The position numbers and the translations under genes were made by a program. Positions 1 through 7,138 of a DNA stretch of 64,000 nt are shown one piece after another (the stretch's first letter is position 1; every line of letters begins with the position of its first letter). The notes under the pieces were generated by a model, which made no database searches, was not told the DNA's origin, and saw nothing but the letters and a program-made list of their open reading frames with translations. This DNA is from Rhodobacteraceae bacterium HTCC2083 (GTDB lineage: Bacteria; Pseudomonadota; Alphaproteobacteria; Rhodobacterales; Rhodobacteraceae), in NCBI GenBank assembly GCA_000156115.1, contig DS995276.1, positions 252,017-316,016 on the forward strand, written 5' to 3'.

Positions 1-63
1 AACGTATGCCTTCGCAAGCAAGGCAAAGGCTATGACTGCGATCAGTACCTTGTTGGCTGTCAT
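1..63 (-). CDS. N-terminus of an exported protein (cut by window edge)
   Basis: A minus-strand ATG at 63 opens a frame that runs off the left edge. The 21 visible residues begin MTANKVLIAVIAFALLAKA, a short basic start and a hydrophobic core typical of a signal peptide or first membrane segment. It lies 16 bp downstream of the Sel1-repeat gene on the same strand, so the two are probably co-transcribed. Function cannot be judged from this fragment. Confidence 0.45.
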   Translation of the reverse strand, partial: MTANKVLIAVIAFALLAKAYV

Positions 64-79
64 GGTGTTCTTAAGAGCC

Positions 80-787
80 TCAGTAGCCACAGTTCTGATA
101 GCTGCTGCTCATGCACTCACGAGCCATAGCTACGGCCTTTTCTATGTCTGCATTGGTCATGTCTTTTGCTATTCTGTCCCTGTTTGTTGCGCCGTTTTCA
201 TTTCCATTAGCATTAGCAAGATTCCACCACATGTGAGCCATTACATAATCTTGTATTAAGCCTTTGCCTGTGGCGTAACTGACGGCGAGGTTATTCTGTG
301 CCTCAGCATTCCCTTGTTCAGCAGCTAAACGATACAACTTAACCGCTCCCGCATAATTTTGAGAGACGCCTTCACCATTTTCGTACATGACAGCAAGGTT
401 ATATTGCGCTTTCGCATATCCTTGGTCAGCAGCCAAACGATACCACTTAATGCCTTCAGCATAATCTTGAGGAACGCCCTCACCATTTTTGTAGATGAAA
501 CCTAGGTTATACTGCGCCTGAGCTTTCCCTTGTTCAGCGGCTAAGTGGTACCACTTGGTGGCTTCAGCATAATCTTGAGTGACGCCTTTGCCTTTGCGGT
601 ACATGTCACCGACGACAGTCTGCAAGAGAGCATTGCCCTGCTCAGCCAGTGGCCTAAACTCTTTCAGAGCAGTTGCGTAGTCACCAGCTTGGTAAGCATC
701 GTAACCCTTCTGATAGTCCTGTGCAGCCATTGGCGTGAAGGCCATGAAGGACAACATGGTGGCTAGTGCGAATGTAATACGTGGCAT
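80..787 (-). CDS. Secreted Sel1-like repeat protein
   Basis: This 235-residue protein has an N-terminal signal peptide (MPRITFALATMLSFMAF, cleavage near MAAQ) followed by about five tandem Sel1/TPR-like repeats of 36 residues. Each repeat follows the pattern YA.A.KWY.LAAEQG.A.AQYNLG..Y..GEGV.QD, and the last is degenerate. The family forms alpha-solenoid scaffolds for protein-protein contacts, so a periplasmic scaffold role is likely but no partner is visible. The open frame extends upstream to 940, but that stretch crosses a repeated non-coding element, and the ATG at 787 is followed directly by the signal peptide, so I start there. Sel1 genes are common cargo of genomic islands, which fits this region. 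Confidence 0.85.
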   Translation of the reverse strand: MPRITFALATMLSFMAFTPMAAQDYQKGYDAYQAGDYATALKEFRPLAEQGNALLQTVVGDMYRKGKGVTQDYAEATKWYHLAAEQGKAQAQYNLGFIYKNGEGVPQDYAEGIKWYRLAADQGYAKAQYNLAVMYENGEGVSQNYAGAVKLYRLAAEQGNAEAQNNLAVSYATGKGLIQDYVMAHMWWNLANANGNENGATNRDRIAKDMTNADIEKAVAMARECMSSSYQNCGY

Positions 788-891
788 GGCGTTGCTATTC
801 TTTGCGCTGCGAGAGTTGGATTCAAGATAACGATAAGAATTGGATGGTAAAGTCTTTAGGGGTTGGGAAGACCGAGGGGCAAACCAAAACC

Positions 892-967
892 AAATCTTTG
901 CCTTGGCTTCATACGGGCAAACCAAGCGAGACAGATTCACCTCTGTATTTTCTGGAGGGTCCCACGC
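892..967. repeat. 76-bp direct repeat, copy 1
   Basis: Positions 892-967 match 3053-3128 at 69 of 76 positions without gaps, in the same orientation. Both begin AAATCTTT and end with TTTTCTGGAGGGTCCCACGC. It lies in the 333-bp gene-free stretch 788-1120, in which I see no other feature apart from the ribosome-binding site of the next gene. The copies bracket the DUF1330, zinc-ribbon and OGFr/ADP-ribosylglycohydrolase genes. Confidence 0.85.
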
Positions 968-1120
968 TGGTCACGACAACAGCCGTACTCAACGACCTGA
1001 AACCTTGATGCGATGATCGTTTTGTTTCATCATCTGATGGCAGTTATTTCGGCTTTCACACTTGAGGGCTTCAGTCCTCGCTACATTTGAAACAGTCCTA
1101 ATCATCTTCAAGGAAGGAAC

Positions 1121-1417
1121 ATGAATATGCCCAAGGGGTATTTAGTTGCTAATATACGGGTCACCGATGCAGATAAGTTCGCTGCATTTTCTGGCATGGC
1201 TGGCCCTGTCATTAAAGCTCATGGAGGAAAAGTATTGGCGAAAGGTCCTGATGCTGAGCGGCATGAAGGTAATGTAACAGGAACAGTGATGATGATTGAA
1301 TTTGATAGTCTTAGTGCTGCTAGGAAATTCTATTTAAGCGATGAATACCAAGCTGCAAAAGCGATTAGGGACGCCTGCTCTGAAACTGATCTGATGCTTA
1401 TTGAAGGTACTAATTAG
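1121..1417 (+). CDS. DUF1330 domain-containing protein
   Basis: The 98-residue protein fits DUF1330, a dimeric alpha/beta-barrel family related in fold to the antibiotic-monooxygenase superfamily. The visible pattern is KGYLVANIRVTDADKF near the N-terminus, then GGKVLAKGP and the conserved MMIEFDS...A..FY.S.EYQ.A...R segment. Length is normal. The start has a strong GGAAGG site about 8 bp upstream; the ATG at 1127 is a possible alternative. No biochemical role is established for most members. It is the first gene of the segment between the two direct repeats and is co-directional with the next two genes. Confidence 0.85.
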   Translation: MNMPKGYLVANIRVTDADKFAAFSGMAGPVIKAHGGKVLAKGPDAERHEGNVTGTVMMIEFDSLSAARKFYLSDEYQAAKAIRDACSETDLMLIEGTN

Positions 1418-1505
1418 AACAAACTATAACTAGGTGGAGACCGCATGAGTTGTCGATATCAGTGCGACTGGCCTCCACTCATTGGTAAGATTGGGAGTTA
1501 AACGG

Positions 1506-1697
1506 ATGATGGACAACACCCTTCACCCAGCTAATGCTCACAAGCAGCGATGCCCAAGGTGTCAGTCACCGCTGAACACTGTTGTCGTGCATGGGCATGA
1601 GCAGTGTGTTATCTGCAAGTCCAACATCTTTGAGTGCTGCTCTGGGGATACTTGTGAGACCGATCACAACCTGAGCGTTGGGTATAAAAGGGGGTAA
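1506..1697 (+). CDS. Small zinc-ribbon protein
   Basis: This 63-residue protein carries two CxxC knuckles (CPRC and CVIC, 14 residues apart), followed by a Cys-rich ECCSGDTCE segment. That pattern suits a structural zinc ribbon. I start at the ATG at 1506, preceded by GGGAG; an in-frame start at 1482 is less likely. It ends 10 bp before the OGFr/ADP-ribosylglycohydrolase gene on the same strand, suggesting a shared transcript. I do not recognise a named family. Confidence 0.55.
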   Translation: MMDNTLHPANAHKQRCPRCQSPLNTVVVHGHEQCVICKSNIFECCSGDTCETDHNLSVGYKRG

Positions 1698-1707
1698 TGT
1701 AGGCATA

Positions 1708-3054
1708 ATGAACCTCCGAATGAGAATGTTTTACGACGCCAATGCCCCTCTTGCGGATGGCTTTCGCAGGAAAGAACTCCTGTCGATCAGTAATGAGGAC
1801 TTTGAGAGCAAGCACGGCTTCATACAATGGGCTTTCCCAACACCAGAAAGCAGCAATCAAGTTTCAGATGCTCCTGTTCTAGATTTGGAGACAGCCGTGT
1901 GGCTGGCAGAAAAACCAGAGGTTTCCACTTTCTTAGAAGCTATGACAGTTAGGTTCTTGGAGTTCCTTTCTGTTAATGACCATTGGAAGCAAAAATACAA
2001 CCACAACCACCTTCGCATTAGCAGAACAATCCTGAGTTTGAGGCTGTTACACAGTTGGGAACTGGCAGACTGGTTTTACAATAAGGTTAAAGAGTTTGCT
2101 GGTGACAGCTTCCCCTTGATGGAAGAGGCTGACCGTTACTGGGCTTATTATGCCTCCCCCGTACATGATCGTATTGCTGGAGCTTTTGTGGGGTTGGCTA
2201 TTGGTGATGCACTAGGCGCACCCGTAGAGTTCGCTGATAGAGGGACATTTGAGCTTGTAGCCTCATATAGGTCAGGTGGTCGGTTTAATCTTCCAGCAGG
2301 TGCTTGGACTGACGACACCGCAATGGCTCTGTGCTTGGCTCAAAGTCTGATTGAGCAAAAAACTTTGGACAATGAGGACTTGCTCAATCGGTTCTGTGAC
2401 TGGGCTGAGAATGGTACGAATACCAGCACGGGTATTGCAGTAGGCATTGGCCAGAACACTTTAAGGGTCCTCGGTGACTTCCGTCGAAATGGCTATCTAG
2501 AAGCCCTGCCATTTGGCGCAAAGAAAGATGGTAATGGCTCACTTATGCGGCTAGCGCCTGTGTCTTGCTTCGCTAAAGACAACGTTGAAGTGGCTTTAGC
2601 CTTAGCTGGTCGTCAGTCTAAGGCAACGCATGCCTCCCGTCACGCTGAGCAATGCTGCCAAATACTAGCTGAACTTTTGTGTCATCTATTTAATGGAAAG
2701 CCACTCATGTGGGCAGTGGAACAAGTTAACAATAGACCAAGAAACAACGAAATCAGTATGATGATGCTCCGTAACATTGTTGAGGAAAGTGAAGACGACA
2801 TACAATCGGGCGGCTACGTTATTGACACCCTGCATGCGGCTCTTTGGTCTAACCTTACAACAGATAGCTTCGAGAATGCAGTCTTAAGAGCCTGTAATTT
2901 GGGTGATGATGCAGACACAACAGCGGCTGTGGCAGGGCAGATAGCAGGTGCGAAGTGCGGCTATTCCAACATACCTCGGGACTTGAAAGATGGCTTGAAG
3001 GATGAACGTAAGCTGTATGTGACATCGCAGTTTTTGAGTCTTTCCCATTACTAA
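1708..3054 (+). CDS. Fusion of OGFr-like domain and ADP-ribosylglycohydrolase
   Basis: The 448-residue protein has two parts. Residues ~15-140 resemble the opioid growth factor receptor (OGFr) conserved region: FIQWAFPTPESSNQ, DAPVLD and NHNHLRISRTILSLRLL correspond to the IQWLFP and NHNYLRITRILKSL signatures. Residues ~150-440 form an ADP-ribosylglycohydrolase (DraG-type) domain with GDALGAPVE, the metal-binding WTDDTAMA, NGSLMR, an ATHASRHAE segment and the second metal site GDDADTTAA, all intact. It probably removes ADP-ribose from a protein or other substrate in the cytoplasm; the OGFr part may supply target recognition. The ATG at 1708 is chosen because the OGFr homology follows soon after; a TTG at 1678 is the alternative. 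The stop codon overlaps copy 2 of the direct repeat. Confidence 0.85.
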   Translation: MNLRMRMFYDANAPLADGFRRKELLSISNEDFESKHGFIQWAFPTPESSNQVSDAPVLDLETAVWLAEKPEVSTFLEAMTVRFLEFLSVNDHWKQKYNHNHLRISRTILSLRLLHSWELADWFYNKVKEFAGDSFPLMEEADRYWAYYASPVHDRIAGAFVGLAIGDALGAPVEFADRGTFELVASYRSGGRFNLPAGAWTDDTAMALCLAQSLIEQKTLDNEDLLNRFCDWAENGTNTSTGIAVGIGQNTLRVLGDFRRNGYLEALPFGAKKDGNGSLMRLAPVSCFAKDNVEVALALAGRQSKATHASRHAEQCCQILAELLCHLFNGKPLMWAVEQVNNRPRNNEISMMMLRNIVEESEDDIQSGGYVIDTLHAALWSNLTTDSFENAVLRACNLGDDADTTAAVAGQIAGAKCGYSNIPRDLKDGLKDERKLYVTSQFLSLSHY

Positions 3055-3128
3055 ATCTTTATCTTGGATTCATATGGGCAAACCAAGCGAGACGGATTCA
3101 CCTACGTATTTTCTGGAGGGTCCCACGC
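3053..3128. repeat. 76-bp direct repeat, copy 2
   Basis: Second copy of the repeat at 892-967, with 7 mismatches. It starts inside the stop codon of the OGFr/ADP-ribosylglycohydrolase gene. About 105 bp further on lies a serine-recombinase remnant, so the repeat could be a recombination site, but that is inference. Confidence 0.85.
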
Positions 3129-3232
3129 CATACAAGCGCCATCACAGGCTGACCATTGGTCAAAACGAACTCTGGTGGCCTAATCCTTTATGCCCTTGAG
3201 TGAGGCTTATATCGCCTCTGTCAGCTTGCCTT

Positions 3233-3524
3233 CTAACAGCGGTAGTAACTGGCCTTGCTGATCCCAAGTTGTTCCTGCACCTGAACTCTAGTCACACCAG
3301 CATCAACCAAAGCCTTCACCTTATCCGCTTGCTTCATAGCTGTAGGAACACGGCCTTTGTATTTGCCTTCTGCTTGCGCCCTCTTGATGCCCTCTACCTG
3401 ACGTTCTTTCATCATCTCGCGCTCAAACTGAGCAACTGATACCATCATGTTCAAGATCAGCTTGCCTGTGGCTGTTGTAGTATCAACCGTCTCACTGCCT
3501 AGGGACAGAATGAGCAAGCCAGCG
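3233..3524 (-). pseudogene. C-terminal stump of a serine recombinase (Pin/Hin-type)
   Basis: About 97 residues on the minus strand match the C-terminal half of a resolvase/DNA invertase. They include LSLGSETVDTTTATGKL, the helix MVSVAQFEREMMKERQ, the linker AEGKYKGR and a small helix-turn-helix (VQVQEQLGISKASYYR). The catalytic N-terminal half with the active-site Ser is missing. The homology stops exactly at the terminus of the IS3-family element at 3525, and no N-terminal half is found beyond the element's other end. The stump retains the DNA-binding domain but cannot catalyse recombination. Confidence 0.85.
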
Positions 3525-3558
3525 TGAGCAGCCCCACTTGAGTGGTCCAATTTGAAAG

Positions 3559-4419
3559 TTAGTGCATGATTGGCCTTTGGTCCATCGGGATGATGGCCTC
3601 TGGCGCGGGCGGGCGGTAGCCCAATGCACTGTGTGGTCGCTTGGTGTTGTAATGGTTCCTCCATCTTTCAATGATGATTTGGGCTTCTCGGAGCGAGTAG
3701 AAGATTTCACCGTTCAGCAACTCGTCTCGCATTCTCCCGTTGAAGCTTTCGCAGTATCCGTTCTCCCAGGGTGATCCAGGTTCTATATAAGCCGTCTTGG
3801 CTCCCACGGCTTTGATCCAATCTCTGACGGCCTCAGCAATGAACTCAGGGCCGTTGTCTGAACGGATGTAGGCAGGGAAACCTCGCAAGATGAACAGGTC
3901 CGTAAGAGCGTCGATGACCTCCGTCGAGTTCAGCTTTCGTTTCACTCGGATCGCCAGACATTCTCGGCTATGCTCGTCCAAGATGTTAAGCGTCCGAAAC
4001 GCCCTGCCATCATCTGTCCGGTGATGCACGAAGTCATACGACCAGACGTGATTACGATACTCGGGACGTAAACGGACACATGATCCGTCATTCAGCCAGA
4101 GCCGTCCTTTCTTTGGTTGCTTCATTGGCACTTTAAGCCCCTCACGTCGCCATAGGCGTTCGACACGCTTGTCATTAACCTGCCAACCCGCGTCTCTCAG
4201 CAGGGCTGCAACCCGACGATAGCCATATCGGCCGTACTGGCGTGTGAACTCGATCATGTCCGCAACCAAGCGTTCTTCGTCAGCACGCCCTTGTGGCAAC
4301 CGCCGCTGCGTGGATCGGTGTTGGCCTAATACACGGCAGACACGACGCTCAGAAACTTTGAACTGACTACGAACGTGATTGATGCAGGCACGCCTGCGCG
4401 AGGGGCTTAGAAGTTTCCC
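3559..4419 (-). CDS. IS3-family transposase OrfB (DDE integrase domain)
   Basis: OrfB carries an HTH_21-like region ([17 protein letters not shown]) and an rve integrase core. Its catalytic triad is visible: Asp in SYDFVHH, Asp in RSDNGPEF and Glu in [12 protein letters not shown]. The ending [16 protein letters not shown] is typical of the family. The frame has no good start of its own: it opens near 4419 and is probably made by -1 frameshifting from orfA at GGGAAAC (minus strand, 4419-4413), two codons before the orfA stop, giving an OrfAB fusion transposase. An ATG at 4299 lies too far inside the homology to be the main start. Confidence 0.9.
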   Translation of the reverse strand, partial: GKLLSPSRRRACINHVRSQFKVSERRVCRVLGQHRSTQRRLPQGRADEERLVADMIEFTRQYGRYGYRRVAALLRDAGWQVNDKRVERLWRREGLKVPMKQPKKGRLWLNDGSCVRLRPEYRNHVWSYDFVHHRTDDGRAFRTLNILDEHSRECLAIRVKRKLNSTEVIDALTDLFILRGFPAYIRSDNGPEFIAEAVRDWIKAVGAKTAYIEPGSPWENGYCESFNGRMRDELLNGEIFYSLREAQIIIERWRNHYNTKRPHSALGYRPPAPEAIIPMDQRPIMH

Positions 4420-4685
4420 GATGCGGCCTCCCTTAAGATCAACTTATCCAGCGTCAGGTCGGAAACTGCACGCCGAAGACGTTCGTTCTCTTTCTGAAGG
4501 CGCTTTAATTCCTTGAGTTGTTCCGTGCCCATTCCGCCATACTTCTTCTTCCAGCGATAATAGGTTTGTTCAGTCACACTGATCTGTCTGATTGCGTCAA
4601 TCCGAGGCATGCCTTGCCCCATCAGAACTTCAACCTGCCGTAACTTCACGACAATCTCTTCGGGCTTTGGTCTCTTAATGGCCAT
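4407..4685 (-). CDS. IS3-family transposase OrfA (HTH domain)
   Basis: The 92-residue OrfA has the helix-turn-helix of IS3-family elements ([33 protein letters not shown]) followed by a leucine-rich coiled coil ([19 protein letters not shown]) used for oligomerisation. It binds the terminal repeats and alone usually acts as a regulator; the OrfAB fusion is the active transposase. The frame ends at 4407 just after the predicted slippery heptamer. Confidence 0.9.
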   Translation of the reverse strand: MAIKRPKPEEIVVKLRQVEVLMGQGMPRIDAIRQISVTEQTYYRWKKKYGGMGTEQLKELKRLQKENERLRRAVSDLTLDKLILREAASGNF

Positions 4686-4739
4686 CTCAGGTCCTCCGCT
4701 TTCCTAACTATAGGGGCGGACCACTTCAAAGGGGGAGGC

Positions 4740-5315
4740 TCAAAGCCCTGTCAACTTAACGTTAGCTGCCGGACCATTATCTAGAGACGGCTGATTGTTT
4801 ATCCGCTCTGGAGCTTTTACAGGTGCATTACTCACTTCAGCGATGATATTTGCGATCATCCAGTCATCATAATCAACGGGTTGTCCAGCCGCAGCGACAC
4901 TCTTGCTACATATTGAAATGAGCGCGGCTCTGTTCGAACGTCTCACAATAATTTCAGTTGCTTTACGGGAGCTCCAGTAATTTGGGCGGCGCTTGCCTTG
5001 AAGTGGCATTTGTGGAGGTAGGATTTGCCTTTGGGAGCCAACTTGCAGATATGCAGTCTCCAAACCGTAGCTTTTATATACAACTTTTACTGTATCTAAG
5101 GGGGCTAACTCTGCTGTACCTAAGTCAATGCACACTCCCCAAAGATTTGGCCAGCTACCAATGTTCTCATCACCTAAGTGGTATTGGTCGTTAGATGCAA
5201 AGACGCGGTATGATTGTTGGCTGGTAGCCACGGTTGGGGATCCCAAAATTAAGAGGTATCCGATTATCGTTATATATCTACTGATCGCTATCTTTGAAAA
5301 AAAACATTGCACCAC
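4740..5315 (-). CDS. Exported hypothetical protein, 3' end replaced by the IS
   Basis: The 191-residue product starts with a signal peptide (KIAISRYITIIGYLLILGS, cleavage near TVATSQ). The mature part contains SYRVFASNDQYHLGDENIG and about five Cys residues, and I recognise no family. The stop codon (TGA, 4742-4740) is the first three bases of the IS inverted repeat, so the native C-terminus has probably been lost; the last residues before the stop belong to the interrupted gene. Codon use is AT-rich compared with the core genes from 6.2 kb onward. Confidence 0.6.
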   Translation of the reverse strand: MVQCFFSKIAISRYITIIGYLLILGSPTVATSQQSYRVFASNDQYHLGDENIGSWPNLWGVCIDLGTAELAPLDTVKVVYKSYGLETAYLQVGSQRQILPPQMPLQGKRRPNYWSSRKATEIIVRRSNRAALISICSKSVAAAGQPVDYDDWMIANIIAEVSNAPVKAPERINNQPSLDNGPAANVKLTGL

Positions 5316-5921
5316 TTACAGCTACCTTATCTCACTAATACTGCTTTGCTTCACAAAGTATCATAAGGAGTTTCACTGCTCAAATCTAGGGTGATATTGG
5401 GCGTCTATAAGCAGCTGGACGCCAACGAAGCACGAGGCCAGTTACATGGGATTATCTAGGACCTGAGTCGAGTTCAACTAGCCATCACAGTCCACCCATC
5501 ACCCCAAATTCAACCCAAGGCTTACTGCCAAGGCAAAACCTCAACTGCTCGCTGGCGATTGACAGACGCCTGAACCACGACATCAATGCGAATGAAAGGA
5601 CCGTGAGAGCCGCTGGAGGAGCCTGTTGGCCTAATCTTCAGCCTACGTCGCCAATTCCACTAAGGACATCAGACGCGCCGCTAAGCGAGTGTATGCACCT
5701 TTGTTAAAACCTGTGAGCTAGGTGACAACTGTTCACAACGACACAAGCATTATGGTCGTTAGCTACTTCATGCGCTGGGCGGACAGAAGCGTTCACATGT
5801 CAAAGTGACTCAACAGCATTTGTTTGGTTGGGAGCGTGTGTGGTCTGCGTGTGTGCAAAACGTGTGTGCAAAAATTCTCGGGATGCCATATAACCTATTG
5901 AATTTAAAAGGCATTTAAAAG
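5316..5921. other. Gene-free island boundary next to tRNA-Ser
   Basis: I see no convincing gene in these 606 bp. The only clear structure is a run of three 13-bp iterons at 5834-5872. The stretch joins the island genes to the 3' end of the tRNA gene, the usual position of an integrated element's attachment arm. Confidence 0.5.
5834..5872. repeat. Three 13-bp iterons, possible integrase arm sites
   Basis: GCGTGTGTGGTCT, GCGTGTGTGCAAA and ACGTGTGTGCAAA follow each other without a gap at 5834, 5847 and 5860. They share CGTGTGTG and a 13-bp period, and end 50 bp from the encoded CCA end of tRNA-Ser. Regularly spaced iterons beside a tRNA 3' end resemble arm-type binding sites of tyrosine integrases. 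No integrase gene is present in the window. Confidence 0.55.
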
Positions 5922-6011
5922 TGGCGGAGGCTCAGGGATTCGAACCCTGGGAGGACTTTCACCCTCGTCGGTTTTCAAGACCGGTGCATTCGACCACTCT
6001 GCCAAGCCTCC
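5922..6011 (-). tRNA. tRNA-Ser (anticodon TGA)
   Basis: The minus strand gives a complete class II tRNA: acceptor GGAGGCT pairing with AGCCTCC, D-arm TGGCAGAGTGGTCGAATGCA, anticodon stem-loop CGGTCTTGAAAACCG with anticodon TGA, a long variable arm, T-arm CAGGGTTCGAATCCCTG, discriminator G and an encoded CCA. Its 3' end points toward the accessory region at 1-5921, making it the likely integration site of that island. Confidence 0.95.
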
Positions 6012-6247
6012 GACGCGGTCTCCTTACCCTTGCAGATGCGCAGCGGCAAGGGGCTAAGAGCACGAAAATTCAGACAAAGGCATACAAGTTGATCGAAAGT
6101 TGACCGAATTTCCGCGCAAGCACTATCGTCGGACTTTTAATGTGCACGAAACAAGGCTACATTACTCTGACGCAGGACGGAGCGTCACGCGCAAGTCAGG
6201 ACCTAAAAATGGGCCATTGCAGCGGGACTTGGGGCAAAGGGCACAGC

Positions 6248-7111
6248 ATGAGTATTTTTTTAGGACCAGAAACGGCTCGGCGCGTTTGGGTGACTATGAC
6301 GTTGGTCTCGACGCTCGCTCTTGCGGGCTGTCAGGACGGCACGGGCCCTGCGTTTTTGCAAAAAAAGTACAAGACCGAAGAGTTCGTCGACGGCGATCCC
6401 TCGCGATCCGTAAAGCTGGTCGAGCGCGACACCGAAGCGCCCGAGGTCTTCCAAGTCACAGAAAATGGTCTTTGGGACGGACGTCCCTCCCTTGGCGGCG
6501 TATGGGTTGCACATCCGGATGTGAAAGATCCAGAACGTGTCATTATCCGCAATGAAAAAAATGGAAAATTCGTGATTGGCGCGTTGTTCCGCCGTGAACG
6601 CGAAAACCCCGGTCCGCGTTTGCAGGTCTCCTCTGATGCCGCTGCCACGCTGGGAATGCTCGCAGGTCAACCTGCAAAGTTGAACGTCACAGCGCTGCGT
6701 CGCGAGGCGGTCGCTGAGAACCAGCCCGCGCCTGATGCGGCCCCACAGCTTGATGCGCCAGGCGAAAGCTCTGCAATTTCCGAGACCGCGCTTGATCCTG
6801 CGGGTGGCGCTGCGTCCACGGCTATTGCGTCCGCGCCCGCAGTACCAAAACCAATCGCACCCAAAACCCCCAGCAGCCTCAGCAAGCCGTTCATTCAGCT
6901 TGGCATTTTCAGCGTTGAGCAGAACGCCATCAATACCGCAGAAGCGATGCGCATCGCGGGGATGGTGCCAACGATCAAAAAATCTAACAGTTCTGGCAAA
7001 CCGTTTTGGCGTGTTCTTGTAGGTCCTGCGCAGACAAGCGCCGAGCGGAGCACACTTTTGAAAAAGATTAAGACGTCAGGCTTTGCGGATGCCTATGCTG
7101 TCAGCAACTAA
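6248..7111 (+). CDS. SPOR-domain lipoprotein
   Basis: The 287-residue product has a lipoprotein signal (VTMTLVSTLALAGC, lipobox LAGC). The central part includes WDGRPSLGGVWVAHPDV, then a Pro/Ala-rich linker, and a C-terminal SPOR domain at ~210-285 (PFIQLGIFSVEQNA...PFWRVLVGPAQT). SPOR domains bind denuded peptidoglycan at division sites, and RlpA-type proteins have a similar plan, though a double-psi barrel is only suggested here. The start is at 6248 because the signal peptide follows directly; the frame is open from 6140. It ends 27 bp before the D,D-carboxypeptidase gene, which supports a joint cell-wall role. Confidence 0.85.
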   Translation: MSIFLGPETARRVWVTMTLVSTLALAGCQDGTGPAFLQKKYKTEEFVDGDPSRSVKLVERDTEAPEVFQVTENGLWDGRPSLGGVWVAHPDVKDPERVIIRNEKNGKFVIGALFRRERENPGPRLQVSSDAAATLGMLAGQPAKLNVTALRREAVAENQPAPDAAPQLDAPGESSAISETALDPAGGAASTAIASAPAVPKPIAPKTPSSLSKPFIQLGIFSVEQNAINTAEAMRIAGMVPTIKKSNSSGKPFWRVLVGPAQTSAERSTLLKKIKTSGFADAYAVSN

Positions 7112-7138
7112 AACTCCAACGATAAGGAAGGCACGCTG

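Larger units (their letters stand above)
3525..4742 (-). mobile_element. IS3-family insertion sequence, about 1.2 kb
   Basis: The element has overlapping orfA/orfB transposase frames on the minus strand and imperfect terminal inverted repeats. One end (3525-3548) reads TGAGCAGCCCCACTTGAGTG; the other, read inward from 4742, begins TGAGCCTCCCCCTTTGAAGT; both continue into GGTCC. The flanks at 3522-3524 (gcg) and 4743-4745 (aag) show no target duplication. The neighbouring genes are cut on both sides and are unrelated to each other, which suggests an adjacent deletion or recombination after insertion. Both transposase frames look intact. Confidence 0.9.

Noticed and set aside
5391-5429. Hairpin GGCGTC...GACGCC in the island boundary
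   Set aside because: The 6-bp stem has a 12-base loop and no T-run; too weak for a terminator or attachment site.
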